This document shows, one piece after another, positions 15,118 through 23,692 of a stretch of 23,692 nt of DNA. A program made the translations under genes and the position numbers. The stretch's first letter is position 1. Each line of letters begins with the position of its first letter. The notes beneath the pieces were generated by a model. That model ran no database searches and was not told the origin of the DNA. It saw nothing but the letters and a program-made list of their open reading frames with translations. Source of the DNA: Thiocapsa sp. UBA6158 (lineage in GTDB: Bacteria > Pseudomonadota > Gammaproteobacteria > Chromatiales > Chromatiaceae); NCBI RefSeq assembly GCF_002423035.1, contig NZ_DIUM01000064.1, positions 1 through 23,692 on the forward strand, read 5' to 3'.

Positions 15118-18100
15118 GGTCTTCGCTCGTCAGGAGTCCCACCGGAAAACGCTGTACCAGCTCCGCCGCAGGGATGAGGTGGCGACCCCGGTCGGTTTTG
15201 GTCTGCTGAAGCGCGCCCGACAGGCGGTCGCGCAGGCGAGGGGCCGGTGCCTCGACCCAGGTCGAGGACCAGCCGGGGTGATCGAAGGGATCCGCCTGCA
15301 GGGTGTCGGCGGCCTCCGGCTCCGGAACCAGCCCGGCCAACAGGCGCGGGACGACCACCATGACCGCGCGGTCTTCCAGACGGCGGCTGAAGGCACAAAG
15401 CCGTTCGGCGTGCGGTCCCTCGACCGCCAGGGGGCGGTAGTCGCCGAGCGCGAAGAGCTCCGGATCGGCGCGGCGCAGCGTCAGCGCTTGGCGAATCAGA
15501 AAGAGCTTGGCGCGCCCGTCTTCGATCCGTTCCGCCAGGGCGCGCGTCAACCCGGCGCCTTCCTCGCGAGCGTCCGCGAGCCTGTCGCTCAAGGCCATGC
15601 GCAGGGTAAAGTCGACGGGACGGCGATTGTCGGGATCGGCCAGGCTGAAGTTCCACAGCTCGCACCCCTGATAGAGATCGGGCACGCCCGGCGCGGTCAG
15701 GCGCAGCGCGGTTTGGGACAGGCTGTTGAAGAGCCCGAAGCGTGCGATGCGCCGCTGAAAGGGCAGAAAGTCGGCGAAAAAGACCGCGCTGCGCTCGCGC
15801 TCGAAGAGGGCGTCGATGAAGGCGGCGAGGGCCTCTTCGTAGTCGCCGTCGGGGTTGGTCCAGGCGGTGTGGATCTTGGCCTCCTTGACCGCCTTGAGCA
15901 TGTAGTCGCGGACGCGCTTGCACAATTGCTGCAACGCCTCTTCGTCGGGATCCTCCAAGGGCCACACCCCGAGAAGGGTCTGATAGAGCAGATATTCGGT
16001 GCCCGGATCGGGCAGGACTCGGTCATCGAGCTCGCGTCGCAAGCGCCGATTGATGCGGGACCAGCGCGTGACGTGGCGCCGCCATTCCTCGGGGAGCTCG
16101 GAGAGGACATGCAGACGCGCGCGCAGATCCTCCGAGCGTTTGCTGTCGTGGGTGGAGCCGTTCAGCATGGCGTGCGGCCTGGATTTCAAGCGTTTTTGGT
16201 TGGCGCGATGCCAGGCGTCGATCCCGATGCCGAAGCGGCCGGGATCATTGCCGACCTCGTTGAGCGAGACCAAACGGTGGTGGCGGTAGAAGGCCGTATC
16301 CTCCAGGCCCTTGGCCATGACCGGCCCGGTGTATTGCTGGAACTTCATGGCAAGCCGCAGCACCCGCTCGCGCAGCGGCGCCGGTTTGCCCTCGGCGATG
16401 TCGGTCAGGAGCACGTCCCGGACGAAGCCGAAGACGGTCAGGTCGGCGGCCCGACTGCGCCGCCTGGCCTCCGCGACCGCCTTGAGGACCTGATGGCGAT
16501 CACTGTCGGAGACCTCGCCGGGTGTGAGATAGGTGCGGTAGACGGGGAAACAGGCGGTGATTTCGGTCAGTGCGTCATGCAGCGCATTCTGACTGAAGTC
16601 GCGCGTGTGGGGGTCCGCCTCGGCGATACGCGACAGCTCGGTGGCGAGGACCTGGAGCTCGGAGGAGAGCAGGTTGCGCATCACCAGCCGCTTGGCGGCG
16701 TAGACCTCGTCGGCCAAGGGCCGAATCGCGCCGGCGAAATCTCGGTAACAGTCGCTCAGCGGAACGGCGCCGCGGGTATCCACCATCAACGCATCGTCGA
16801 GCGCCGCGAAGTCATAGCCGGTTGTGCCGTGTAGGGGCCACTCGGGCGGCAGCTCTTCGTCGCCGGTCAGGATCTTCTCGGCAACGAGATAGAGTGGAAG
16901 ATCGGTCTCGGTCGGCTGATCTTCGCCCGCCGCAAAGGCATTGGCGCTGTGCTGCTGGAGCCAACGGAAGTAGCCGGCGGGATCATGCAGCCCATCCGGG
17001 TGATCGATCCGCAGCCCCGTGACTCGGCCGTTGCCGATCAGCTCAAGCACCAGCGCGTGGGTGGCCTCGAGCGCCTGCGGATTCTCCATGCGCAGCGCGG
17101 CGAGGTCGTTGATGTCGAAGAATCGGCGGTAGTTGATGTCGTCCGCGGCCACGCGCCAGTGGGCCAAGCGATAGGCCTGGGCTTGGAGCAGGTCATGCAT
17201 GCGGCCCGGATCGGGTGGATAGTCCTCGGCGCCGTTGAAGTGGCGTAGACACTCCTGAACATACCAGGCGAGATCCGCATGGCGTGAGCACAGCTCCGCC
17301 AGACGTTGTTTATGGATCTGCGTATCGCGTCGTCGCTCGCTCAGCGCCTCCGTGTCTCGTGCGTCTCTGGAGGGCAGATTCCCGAAGGCGGTCATCAGGC
17401 TTTCAAAGGCGGCGAGGTCGCCGTGATCCCGGCCCATGCGCTCGCGCAGTCGCTCCAGATCGGTGGTCATGGCGAGGATGCGGGGATACTCGCGTGGATC
17501 GATCGGAAACCGGTGCTCGTAATACTCGATGCGAAATGCGCCCTCGGCGAACACCAGCTCGAGCTCACCGCTGTCGAGGATGTCGCCGTAATGACCGCCC
17601 AGGACCGGTACGAGGATCTTGCCGCGCAGCTCCGCCTTCAAGGGCTCCCAGTCGATATCGAAATAGTCCGCGTAGAGTGAGGCCGGCCCGTTTTCCAGGA
17701 CATCCAGCCACCAGCGGTTTTCGCTGCCCATGACGCCGACATGATTCGGAACCACATCGAGGATCTGGCTCATACCGTGCTCCGCCAGCGTCTCGCAGAA
17801 GCGCTCGTAGTCCTCGCGGCTGCCGAGCTCCGGGTTGATCTGATCGTGCGCGATCACGTCATAGCCGTGCCTACTGCCGGGGCGGGCCTTGAAGATCGGC
17901 GAGAGATAGCAATGGGAGATGCCGAGCGCGTCGAGGTAGGGCACCAGCCGGGTCGCTGCGCCAAAACCGAAGCCGCCGTGGAGCTGTAGCCGATAGGTCG
18001 CGCGGGGAATGACGGCAAGGCTGCGTGCCCTGCCGGTGTCGTGCTCGGCAGCCGGTCGATCCCGCGGTGTTGTCGCACACTCGGCACCGCGCGCCGTGCG

Positions 18101-20281
18101 TACCGCCGCGAACAAGGTGCGGATCTCCGGCCGATCGGGCCATTCGTCGATTGCGAGCTTGTGGCGTATCGGCCCCTCGGGAGAGCCGACGTCGCGACCG
18201 CCCGCTCGGATCGGTCCGGTCTGACCGAGGATGTCCGTTGCCTGAAGCAGCAACAGGCGTGAGGGTGCGCGAGCGAGATAGACCTGGACGGCGCGCAGGT
18301 GCTCGGGCGTGAGTTCGGGCACGGCCAGCGGATCCTTGCTCTGCTCCGGGGTCAGCAGTCCCTCGCGATCCAGTGCGAGCAGCAGATGTGCGCGGTCGTT
18401 GTTGCGCCGGACCAGTAGATCCTCGTAGACATGCTTGTCCGCGGCGGGGCCCAACGACCGCTGTTGCTCCAGGTCGGTGCCGCGCCAGAAACCCGCGAGC
18501 GGCGGTGTCTCGGGATCGCTCGCCGAGACGAGTGCCTGCTCGGGGTACTGCGAGGGCGGGAGGAAACCGCCGTGCGCGTCGCGTTCGCCGTAAAGGCGGC
18601 GGGTCTCGAGGACGCCCAGGTCCGCGAGTGCCTCGCGGATCGATTCCGGTGCGCCGTCCGGGTCATTGTCGATGAGCAAGCACTGATTGCGCCGGCTCTC
18701 CAGCGCGAGGACGGCGAGCACCTCCTCTTGCGGTAGGGCGACATAGGTACCGGCCTCCGGCTGCTGTCCCTCCGGGATCAGAAAGGGGCGGAGCAGCGTG
18801 GACAAGTGTCGGATGCGCAGAGCTCCGGAGTCGCGCATGTTGGCCCGCAAGACGGCCACGAGCGGGGCATAAGCGGCCTCCCTGAGCGCGCGCGGATGCC
18901 AGGACAGTAACCCCCAATCCTCGCCGTCGGGCGACTGCGGCCCGGGGCAGGCGCCCAGCCGTGCGGCAGCGACGAACAGTTCCGGTTCGCTCCAGGCGTC
19001 GGCGCCCTGCGGGGCAACGCCGGGCGCGAGCTCCGGACTCAGTCCAAGCGCCAGATGCAACTCCAGAGAGCGCCGCCCGACCCCTTGAAGCTGCCGGTGT
19101 GCGATCCATTGCAGCCAGGCGTGGAAGTCGATCTGCTCGGCATGCGCCCGAGCGAGCGTTGCGGCTTCGGCCGATCCCGCGGCGGGCAAAGAGACATGGG
19201 CCTCGTCGGCATCGGTCCGCGCGCCGGCGGTTTCGATGGATCCGGCAGCGATGGCCTCGAACAGGCAATAGCGTTGCAATGGCTCGCCGGCTTGGTTGCG
19301 GAAGGCCAGAAAGGCCGCTGCGCGCGGACTGTCCGGGTTCGGATGCTGCCGACGAAAATACCGGAACAGGGGTCGTAAGATATCCAGTTTGGTCCGGGCG
19401 ACAGCGCCCGGATCGCCCGGGGGATCCGCGCGCAACGCGCGCAGGCGGGCCTGAAAGGGCTCCTCGGCGATCTGCGCTCGGGCCTCGGGGGATTCGGCGA
19501 GTTCGACAATCGCCTCGACGTCGATATAGAGCGGATTGATGAACTGTCGGCTCGATGCGAAATAGGGGTCGCACAGGTGAACGCGTCCGTCGGCCCGTGG
19601 GTGCAGGGGAGGCGTGGCGAGCATGCCGCCGCCGGATTCGGCCAGCAGCTCGATGAGACGGGTGAGGTCGGTGAAATCGCCGACACCCCAGTTGCGCCCC
19701 GACCGCAGCGCTTCGAGCGAGGTGGCGAGGCCCCAGGAGCGGCGCTCCCTGCAGATACTTGCGGGTTCATAGGCGCGCCGGGGCGCCAGGATGAGGGTCG
19801 TGACCGCTAGCAGTGCGCCGTCTGCGCAAGCGTGCAGCTCCAGGCGATGCCGGCCTGGCCCCGCGGGTAGCGGCAGGGCCACGCGCCGTCGAATCCAGGA
19901 TCCGTTGTCGAGTCTGCGCCGACTCGACGCCTGCCCCGGCGCGGTCTGCAGAGCCTCTTCCCGGATGCCTGCATCCTCCTCGCGCAGCACCCACTGCAGG
20001 GTGTCCGGCTCCACGGACTCCGGCAGCGACAGGTCGATCCAGTGTTCGCGAGAGCCCTCCCGAAGCGCGACCACCGGCTGCAGGATGCGACGCCAGTCTC
20101 GATCCAGTGCCGCGCGCAGGGCGACGCGCTCCGTCGCCGCGTCGCCGGCCGGGATCCCGAGTGTCCGCAGCAGTGCGCGCAGCGACTCAGGTGCGACTTC
20201 ACGGGGCTGGCCGAGGCGATCCGCGTAGCTCACGGCGACGCCGTAATGGGTGCAGAGCTGCGCGAGATCAGAGTGCTTCAT
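15104..20281 (-). CDS. treY: Fusion: MalQ-like GH77 domain (catalytic residues lost) + maltooligosyltrehalose synthase TreY
   Basis: A single open frame of 1725 residues. Residues about 1-170 are a beta-rich lead domain and about 175-735 resemble 4-alpha-glucanotransferase (SGRNWGVGDFTDL 194-206, SSRQFINPLYIDVEAI 243-258, GALRI 486-490, HDN-region remnant near 585-599). The MalQ nucleophile motif RIDH reads RIRH (Arg491), the GEDLG acid/base motif reads DNDPD (Asn539), and the THD motif is replaced by DPE (Glu591). A linker follows, and TreY occupies about 757-1725: VIPRATYRLQ, GLRIDHPDGL with Asp1093, LVAEKIL with Glu1135, and STHDSKRSED with Asp1379, all intact. TreY converts the reducing-end linkage of maltodextrin to a trehalose linkage. 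The gene starts 29 bases after treZ, and its stop overlaps the otsB relic start. The Shine-Dalgarno is weak. Confidence 0.9.
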   Translation of the reverse strand: MKHSDLAQLCTHYGVAVSYADRLGQPREVAPESLRALLRTLGIPAGDAATERVALRAALDRDWRRILQPVVALREGSREHWIDLSLPESVEPDTLQWVLREEDAGIREEALQTAPGQASSRRRLDNGSWIRRRVALPLPAGPGRHRLELHACADGALLAVTTLILAPRRAYEPASICRERRSWGLATSLEALRSGRNWGVGDFTDLTRLIELLAESGGGMLATPPLHPRADGRVHLCDPYFASSRQFINPLYIDVEAIVELAESPEARAQIAEEPFQARLRALRADPPGDPGAVARTKLDILRPLFRYFRRQHPNPDSPRAAAFLAFRNQAGEPLQRYCLFEAIAAGSIETAGARTDADEAHVSLPAAGSAEAATLARAHAEQIDFHAWLQWIAHRQLQGVGRRSLELHLALGLSPELAPGVAPQGADAWSEPELFVAAARLGACPGPQSPDGEDWGLLSWHPRALREAAYAPLVAVLRANMRDSGALRIRHLSTLLRPFLIPEGQQPEAGTYVALPQEEVLAVLALESRRNQCLLIDNDPDGAPESIREALADLGVLETRRLYGERDAHGGFLPPSQYPEQALVSASDPETPPLAGFWRGTDLEQQRSLGPAADKHVYEDLLVRRNNDRAHLLLALDREGLLTPEQSKDPLAVPELTPEHLRAVQVYLARAPSRLLLLQATDILGQTGPIRAGGRDVGSPEGPIRHKLAIDEWPDRPEIRTLFAAVRTARGAECATTPRDRPAAEHDTGRARSLAVIPRATYRLQLHGGFGFGAATRLVPYLDALGISHCYLSPIFKARPGSRHGYDVIAHDQINPELGSREDYERFCETLAEHGMSQILDVVPNHVGVMGSENRWWLDVLENGPASLYADYFDIDWEPLKAELRGKILVPVLGGHYGDILDSGELELVFAEGAFRIEYYEHRFPIDPREYPRILAMTTDLERLRERMGRDHGDLAAFESLMTAFGNLPSRDARDTEALSERRRDTQIHKQRLAELCSRHADLAWYVQECLRHFNGAEDYPPDPGRMHDLLQAQAYRLAHWRVAADDINYRRFFDINDLAALRMENPQALEATHALVLELIGNGRVTGLRIDHPDGLHDPAGYFRWLQQHSANAFAAGEDQPTETDLPLYLVAEKILTGDEELPPEWPLHGTTGYDFAALDDALMVDTRGAVPLSDCYRDFAGAIRPLADEVYAAKRLVMRNLLSSELQVLATELSRIAEADPHTRDFSQNALHDALTEITACFPVYRTYLTPGEVSDSDRHQVLKAVAEARRRSRAADLTVFGFVRDVLLTDIAEGKPAPLRERVLRLAMKFQQYTGPVMAKGLEDTAFYRHHRLVSLNEVGNDPGRFGIGIDAWHRANQKRLKSRPHAMLNGSTHDSKRSEDLRARLHVLSELPEEWRRHVTRWSRINRRLRRELDDRVLPDPGTEYLLYQTLLGVWPLEDPDEEALQQLCKRVRDYMLKAVKEAKIHTAWTNPDGDYEEALAAFIDALFERERSAVFFADFLPFQRRIARFGLFNSLSQTALRLTAPGVPDLYQGCELWNFSLADPDNRRPVDFTLRMALSDRLADAREEGAGLTRALAERIEDGRAKLFLIRQALTLRRADPELFALGDYRPLAVEGPHAERLCAFSRRLEDRAVMVVVPRLLAGLVPEPEAADTLQADPFDHPGWSSTWVEAPAPRLRDRLSGALQQTKTDRGRHLIPAAELVQRFPVGLLTSEDHDRA

Positions 20282-21992
20282 TTGAATCGCGTCCGGTTAA
20301 ACCACGTCCATTACCGTCCTTCACCCTGCAGATGCCAGGCAACCGACCAGGGCGGCAGACGGTTGTCGTTCAAGTCCGTGCCGGCCTCGGAGGGCTCCAG
20401 ATGCAGAAGTGTGGCGCCCGCATAGGGTGAAGGTTCGGGGAGTCGGAGCTCGGTATTGCTCAGGTTGGCGCGGAGTATGAGTCGGGAGCCGTCGCCCAGC
20501 TCCCAGCCCACCGAGAGCCCCTGGTCGCCGAGCAGGACGAAGTCGGTCGCACCCGCGCGAATACGTTCGATACGCGGAACGATCTCGCGTCGTCGCAGCT
20601 CGAGCAGCTTGCGATGGACGGCGAGCCATTCTTGGTGCGGGGCATCTCGTGCGCTGGCCCAGTCGAGCTTGCAGCGGCTGAAGGTCGCCGGATCATTGGG
20701 GTCCGGAATGGATTGCCGCGCGGCCGGATCGGCGAAGGCGGCGAACTTCGCGAATTCCTGGCGGCGTCCTTCGGCGACGGACCGGGCGAGCTCGTCACCG
20801 AAATCGCAGAAAAACAGGAAGGGGGTCTGTGCCGCCCACTCCTGGCCCATGAAGAGCAATGGCGGGGAGGGCGCCAGCAGCAGGATCGCCAGCATGGCCT
20901 TGAATGCTTCGGGGCTCGTCAACGTATGGAGACGTTCGCCGAAGGCGCGATTACCGACCTGGTCATGTGTTTGCAGCCAGTTGACGAAGGCGTCGGGCGG
21001 CAAACCGGCGCTCGGCTCGCCGCGTGGCTCACCGTGACGACACGTCGAGGGTTCGCCTTGATAGGCGAAACCCTCGGCCAGGCAGCGCGCCAGATAGTCG
21101 ATGGGGCGATCGGCATAGTCGGCGTAGTAACCGTCGCGTTCGCCGGTCACGATCAGGTGTGCGACATGATGGAAGTCGTCGTTCCACTGCGCGGTGTATC
21201 GGCGCGGTGCGCCCGTGTTGTGTCGGGTGAGATAGGACGCGGTATTGCCGTCGTTCTCCAGAACCAAATGGATCGGTCGGTGCCGGCCGGGACCGGCCCG
21301 CACGGCCTCTGCCAATTCGGTGAGGAAGTCGGGCTGCGAGTCGTCGAGGATCGCGTGGACGGCGTCCAGGCGCAGGCCGTCGAAATGATATTCCTGTAGC
21401 CAGTAGAGCGCGTTTTGAATGAAGAAGGCGCGCACCTCGAGGCTCTCGGGGCCGTCGAAATTGATCGCGGCACCCCAAGGGGTATGGTGGCGCTCGGTGA
21501 AGAATTGCGGGGCATAGAGATGAAGATAGTTGCCCTCGGGTCCGAAATGGTTGTAGACGACATCGAGGAACACCATCAGGCCCCGTCGATGCGCCTCCAG
21601 CACCAGGCGCTTGAGGTCGTCGGGGCGGCCATAGCTCGAGTCGGGGGCGAAGAGCAGGGCGCCGTCGTAGCCCCAATTGCGTCGGCCGGGAAAATCCGCG
21701 ACCGGCATCAATTGAACCGCTGTGACACCGAGTGCGATCAGATGGTCCAGCCGCTCGATCACGGCGCGGAAACTGCCCTCCCGGGTGAAGGTGCCGATGT
21801 GCAGCTCGTAGCAGACCGCGTCGTACCACGGCCGCCCCTCCCATGCGTGCGTGCCCCAGTCGAAGGCCGCGGGATCGATGACCTCGCTCGGTCCGTGCAC
21901 GTCGTGCGGTTGAAACCGCGAAGCGGGGTCCGGAACCTCGATCCCGCCATCGATGCGGTAGCTGTAGAGGGTGCCCGGATGTGCCTCGGTGG

Positions 21993-22030
21993 TCCGGCAT
22001 TCGAACCAGCCGGCGCCGCTCGCCTGCATC
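21993..22030. repeat. 38-bp direct repeat in treZ, copy 1
   Basis: Identical over 38 bases to 22066-22103. It encodes, on the minus strand, most of MQASGAGWFECR. The bases on either side of the two copies differ, so the match ends sharply. Recombination or slippage between the copies would remove 73 bp and restore the treZ frame. Confidence 0.97.
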
Positions 22031-22065
22031 CGTCGTAGAGGGAGGAGATCAGGGAGAGCGCATGC

Positions 22066-22103
22066 TCCGGCATTCGAACCAGCCGGCGCCGCTCGCCTGC
22101 ATC
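22066..22103. repeat. 38-bp direct repeat in treZ, copy 2
   Basis: Second identical copy, separated from the first by a 35-bp unique spacer (22031-22065) that contains CGTCGTAGAGGGAGGAG and has no other copy that I could see in the window. On the minus strand the frame from the true treZ start passes through this copy and stops at 22049 in the spacer. Confidence 0.97.
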
Positions 22104-22240
22104 TCCAGACAGCGCTCGCCCGCGGGTTGTTTCAGGCAGAGATCGATCCGCCGCGCGGCGGGCGCCCACAGCCGAAACCGCACGGATCCGTCGTGCTCGA
22201 CCGCCGCACCGAAGGGCATCGTCTGTTGCCGTTCTGTCAT

Positions 22241-22532
22241 TTCAGCAAGCCTCGTGCTTGACGCCGACTGCTTTCTTGGTCTCGTCAATGCCTATACTAG
22301 TCGGTAAAACGCCGAGGGTCGGGGCAGCGGCCTTCGGCGGATGCGTCGGGATCAGGAGAGCGCTGTCGAGGCTGGCTCAAAACCACCATGATCGGCGCAT
22401 TCGACGCGCACACACTGTATTGACGGCGGTTGCGACAGGGATCGCATCGGCACAACCGGTGCGGGATCCTTCCGTGGCTCGGGTGTTGCCGTAGTTGCTT
22501 ATCGACAAGGGTTCTCGACAGGTTAAATCACG
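22241..22532. other. Divergent intergenic region between treZ and treS
   Basis: About 290 bases with no supported gene. It must hold the promoters for the minus-strand treZ-malQ/treY unit and for plus-strand treS. The treZ Shine-Dalgarno GAGG is at 22250-22253. TATACT at 22293-22298 resembles a -10 box but has no well-spaced -35 partner. TTGACG at 22420-22425 resembles a -35 box but lacks a good -10. I therefore call no promoter. Confidence 0.5.
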
Positions 22533-23692
22533 ATGTCCGAAGACCTGCTCTGGTACAAGGATGCCATCATCTATCAAACGCACGTCAAGGCGTTTTTCGA
22601 TACCGACGGGGACGGTACCGGCGATTTCCGCGGGCTGACCCGCAAGCTCGATTACATCCGCGATCTCGGCGCCAATACGATCTGGCTGCTGCCCTTCTAC
22701 CCGTCGCCCATGCGCGATGACGGATACGACATCGCCGATTATCGCAACATCGATCCGCGCTACGGCAGCCGCCGCGATTTCCGTCGTTTTGTCGGCGCGG
22801 CACATCGGCGCGGTCTGCGGGTCATCACCGAGTTCATCATCAACCATACCTCCGACCAGCACCCCTGGTTTCAGGCTGCGCGCAGGGCGCCGAAAGGGTC
22901 GAAGAAGCGCGACTTCTATGTCTGGAGCGACGACGACAAGCGATTTGCCGAAACGCGCATCATCTTTACCGATACCGAGACCTCGAACTGGGCCTGGGAT
23001 CCCGTCGCTCAGCAATACTACTGGCATCGGTTCTTCTCTCATCAGCCCGATCTGAACCACAACAATCCGCAGGTGGTCAAGGCGGTGATCCGCCTGATGC
23101 GCTTCTGGCTGGACTTGGGCGTGGACGGATTGCGGCTCGATGCCATCCCTTATCTGTGCGTGCGCGAAGGAACCAACAACGAGAATCTCCCGGAGACACA
23201 CGCCGTGATCAAGCAGATGCGCGCCGTCGTCGACCACCACTACGGCGACCGCATCTTTTTGGCCGAGGCGAATCAGTGGCCGGAGGACGTGCGCGACTAT
23301 TTCGGCGACGGCGATGAATGTCACCTCGCCTATCATTTTCCGCTCATGCCGCGCATCTACATGGCGCTTGCCCAGGAGGACCGTTACCCGGTGGTCGAGA
23401 TCCTGGAGCAGACCCCGGAGATCCCGCCGAGCTGCCAATGGGCCATCTTCCTGCGCAATCACGACGAGCTTACGCTCGAGATGGTCAGCGACCGCGAGCG
23501 CGATTACATGTACCGGACCTATGCGGCGGATCCGCGCATGCGCATCAACGTCGGCATCCGGCGACGGCTCGCCCCCTTGCTCGGCAACGACCAGGACAAG
23601 ATCCGGCTGTTGCACAGCCTGCTGCTGTCGATGCCGGGTTCGCCGATCCTCTACTACGGCGACGAGCTCGGCATGGGCGACAACATCTATCT
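22533..23692 (+). CDS. treS: Trehalose synthase TreS (maltose alpha-D-glucosyltransferase), 5' part
   Basis: TreS interconverts maltose and trehalose by intramolecular transglucosylation. The visible 386 codons cover the GH13 barrel: DGYDIADYRNIDPRYG (63-78), FIINHTSDQHPWF (101-113), the nucleophile Asp203 in LRLDAIPYL, the acid/base Glu245 in LAEANQWP, and Asp311 in FLRNHDELTLEM. All key residues are present. The ATG at 22533 fits the conserved opening (LLWYKDAIIYQ), and a modest AGG lies about ten bases before it. The gene leaves the window at 23692. TreS is about 550 residues alone or about 1100 when fused to a maltokinase domain, and that cannot be decided here. It is divergent from treZ and is the only trehalose-forming gene in this window without a visible lesion. 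Confidence 0.93.
   Translation, partial: MSEDLLWYKDAIIYQTHVKAFFDTDGDGTGDFRGLTRKLDYIRDLGANTIWLLPFYPSPMRDDGYDIADYRNIDPRYGSRRDFRRFVGAAHRRGLRVITEFIINHTSDQHPWFQAARRAPKGSKKRDFYVWSDDDKRFAETRIIFTDTETSNWAWDPVAQQYYWHRFFSHQPDLNHNNPQVVKAVIRLMRFWLDLGVDGLRLDAIPYLCVREGTNNENLPETHAVIKQMRAVVDHHYGDRIFLAEANQWPEDVRDYFGDGDECHLAYHFPLMPRIYMALAQEDRYPVVEILEQTPEIPPSCQWAIFLRNHDELTLEMVSDRERDYMYRTYAADPRMRINVGIRRRLAPLLGNDQDKIRLLHSLLLSMPGSPILYYGDELGMGDNIY

Larger units (their letters stand above)
20311..22240 (-). pseudogene. treZ: treZ (maltooligosyltrehalose trehalohydrolase), split by a 73-bp insertion
   Basis: TreZ releases trehalose from maltooligosyltrehalose made by TreY. The N-terminal piece starts at the ATG at 22240 (GAGG nine bases upstream, 22250-22253) with MTERQQTMPFGAAVEHDGSV and the carbohydrate-module motif FRLWAPAARR, then stops at 22049. 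The rest is open from an ATG at 22029 to 20311 (572 codons) and keeps the GH13 residues Asp222 in LRLDAV, Glu258 in LVLEND and Asp356 in QTHDQ (numbered from 22029). Both pieces contain MQASGAGWFECR. Removing 73 bp gives (1930-73)/3 = 619 codons exactly, a 618-residue TreZ of normal length. Translation from 22029 alone would lack about 46 residues of the N-terminal module and has no Shine-Dalgarno. A functional reinitiation product is possible but unlikely. Confidence 0.85.

Noticed and set aside
14846..16834. A 662-codon plus-strand open frame antisense to treY
   Set aside because: It is a shadow of GC-rich codon use on the minus strand. The opposite strand carries clear TreY motifs and this frame shows no family motif.
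22258..22494. A 78-codon plus-strand frame upstream of treS
   Set aside because: It has no ribosome site or family resemblance and lies in a region that must hold divergent promoters.

Overview
The window reads as ordinary chromosome of a high-GC Gammaproteobacterium. My best guess is a purple sulfur bacterium (Chromatiales/Chromatiaceae-like), inferred from the GC-rich codon use, a complete-looking block of classical menaquinone genes, a YbjT-like reductase and a TreY/TreZ/TreS trehalose locus. No rRNA, tRNA, phage, IS element or CRISPR array is visible. Coding density is high and all genes are on the minus strand except a lipoprotein gene at 12204 and treS at 22533.

Region 1 (1-9271, minus). 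Reading in the direction of transcription: menF, menD, menB, menA, menC, then a class B penicillin-binding protein and a FtsW/RodA-type SEDS glycosyltransferase. Nearly all junctions overlap or are only tens of bases long, so this looks like one transcription unit. The five Men enzymes take chorismate to isochorismate (MenF), SEPHCHC (MenD), o-succinylbenzoate (MenC), DHNA-CoA (MenB, acting after OSB-CoA formation) and demethylmenaquinone (MenA). MenH, MenE, a thioesterase and the methylase are not in view. The transpeptidase/SEDS pair is the kind of two-protein machine that polymerises and cross-links septal or lateral-wall peptidoglycan.

Region 2 (9272-13601). A YbjT-like NAD(P)-binding protein and an alpha/beta hydrolase lacking the expected catalytic His form a two-gene minus-strand unit. 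A divergent predicted lipoprotein hydrolase follows, and then a convergent four-helix membrane protein of unknown function.

Region 3 (13602-23692) is a trehalose/alpha-glucan locus and the most unusual part of the window. On the minus strand, treZ is followed by a 1725-residue fusion of a MalQ-like (GH77) domain to TreY, and then by the remains of an OtsB-GH65 fusion gene. treS is divergent on the plus strand and runs off the end. Three things stand out. (1) treZ is split by a 73-bp insertion bounded by a 38-bp direct repeat, and removing 73 bp would restore an exact 618-codon reading frame. (2) The GH77 half of the fusion has lost all three expected catalytic carboxylates while the TreY half keeps its own. 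(3) The OtsB-GH65 gene is a relic with a frameshift near the start, a nonsense codon and several internal deletions, one of which removes the GH65 catalytic acid region. A small second relic with a very good ribosome binding site lies next to it on the plus strand. The locus looks like an eroding trehalose pathway in which treS still appears intact as far as it can be read.

Family assignments come from motifs recognised by eye and from memory of the families. No database search was possible.
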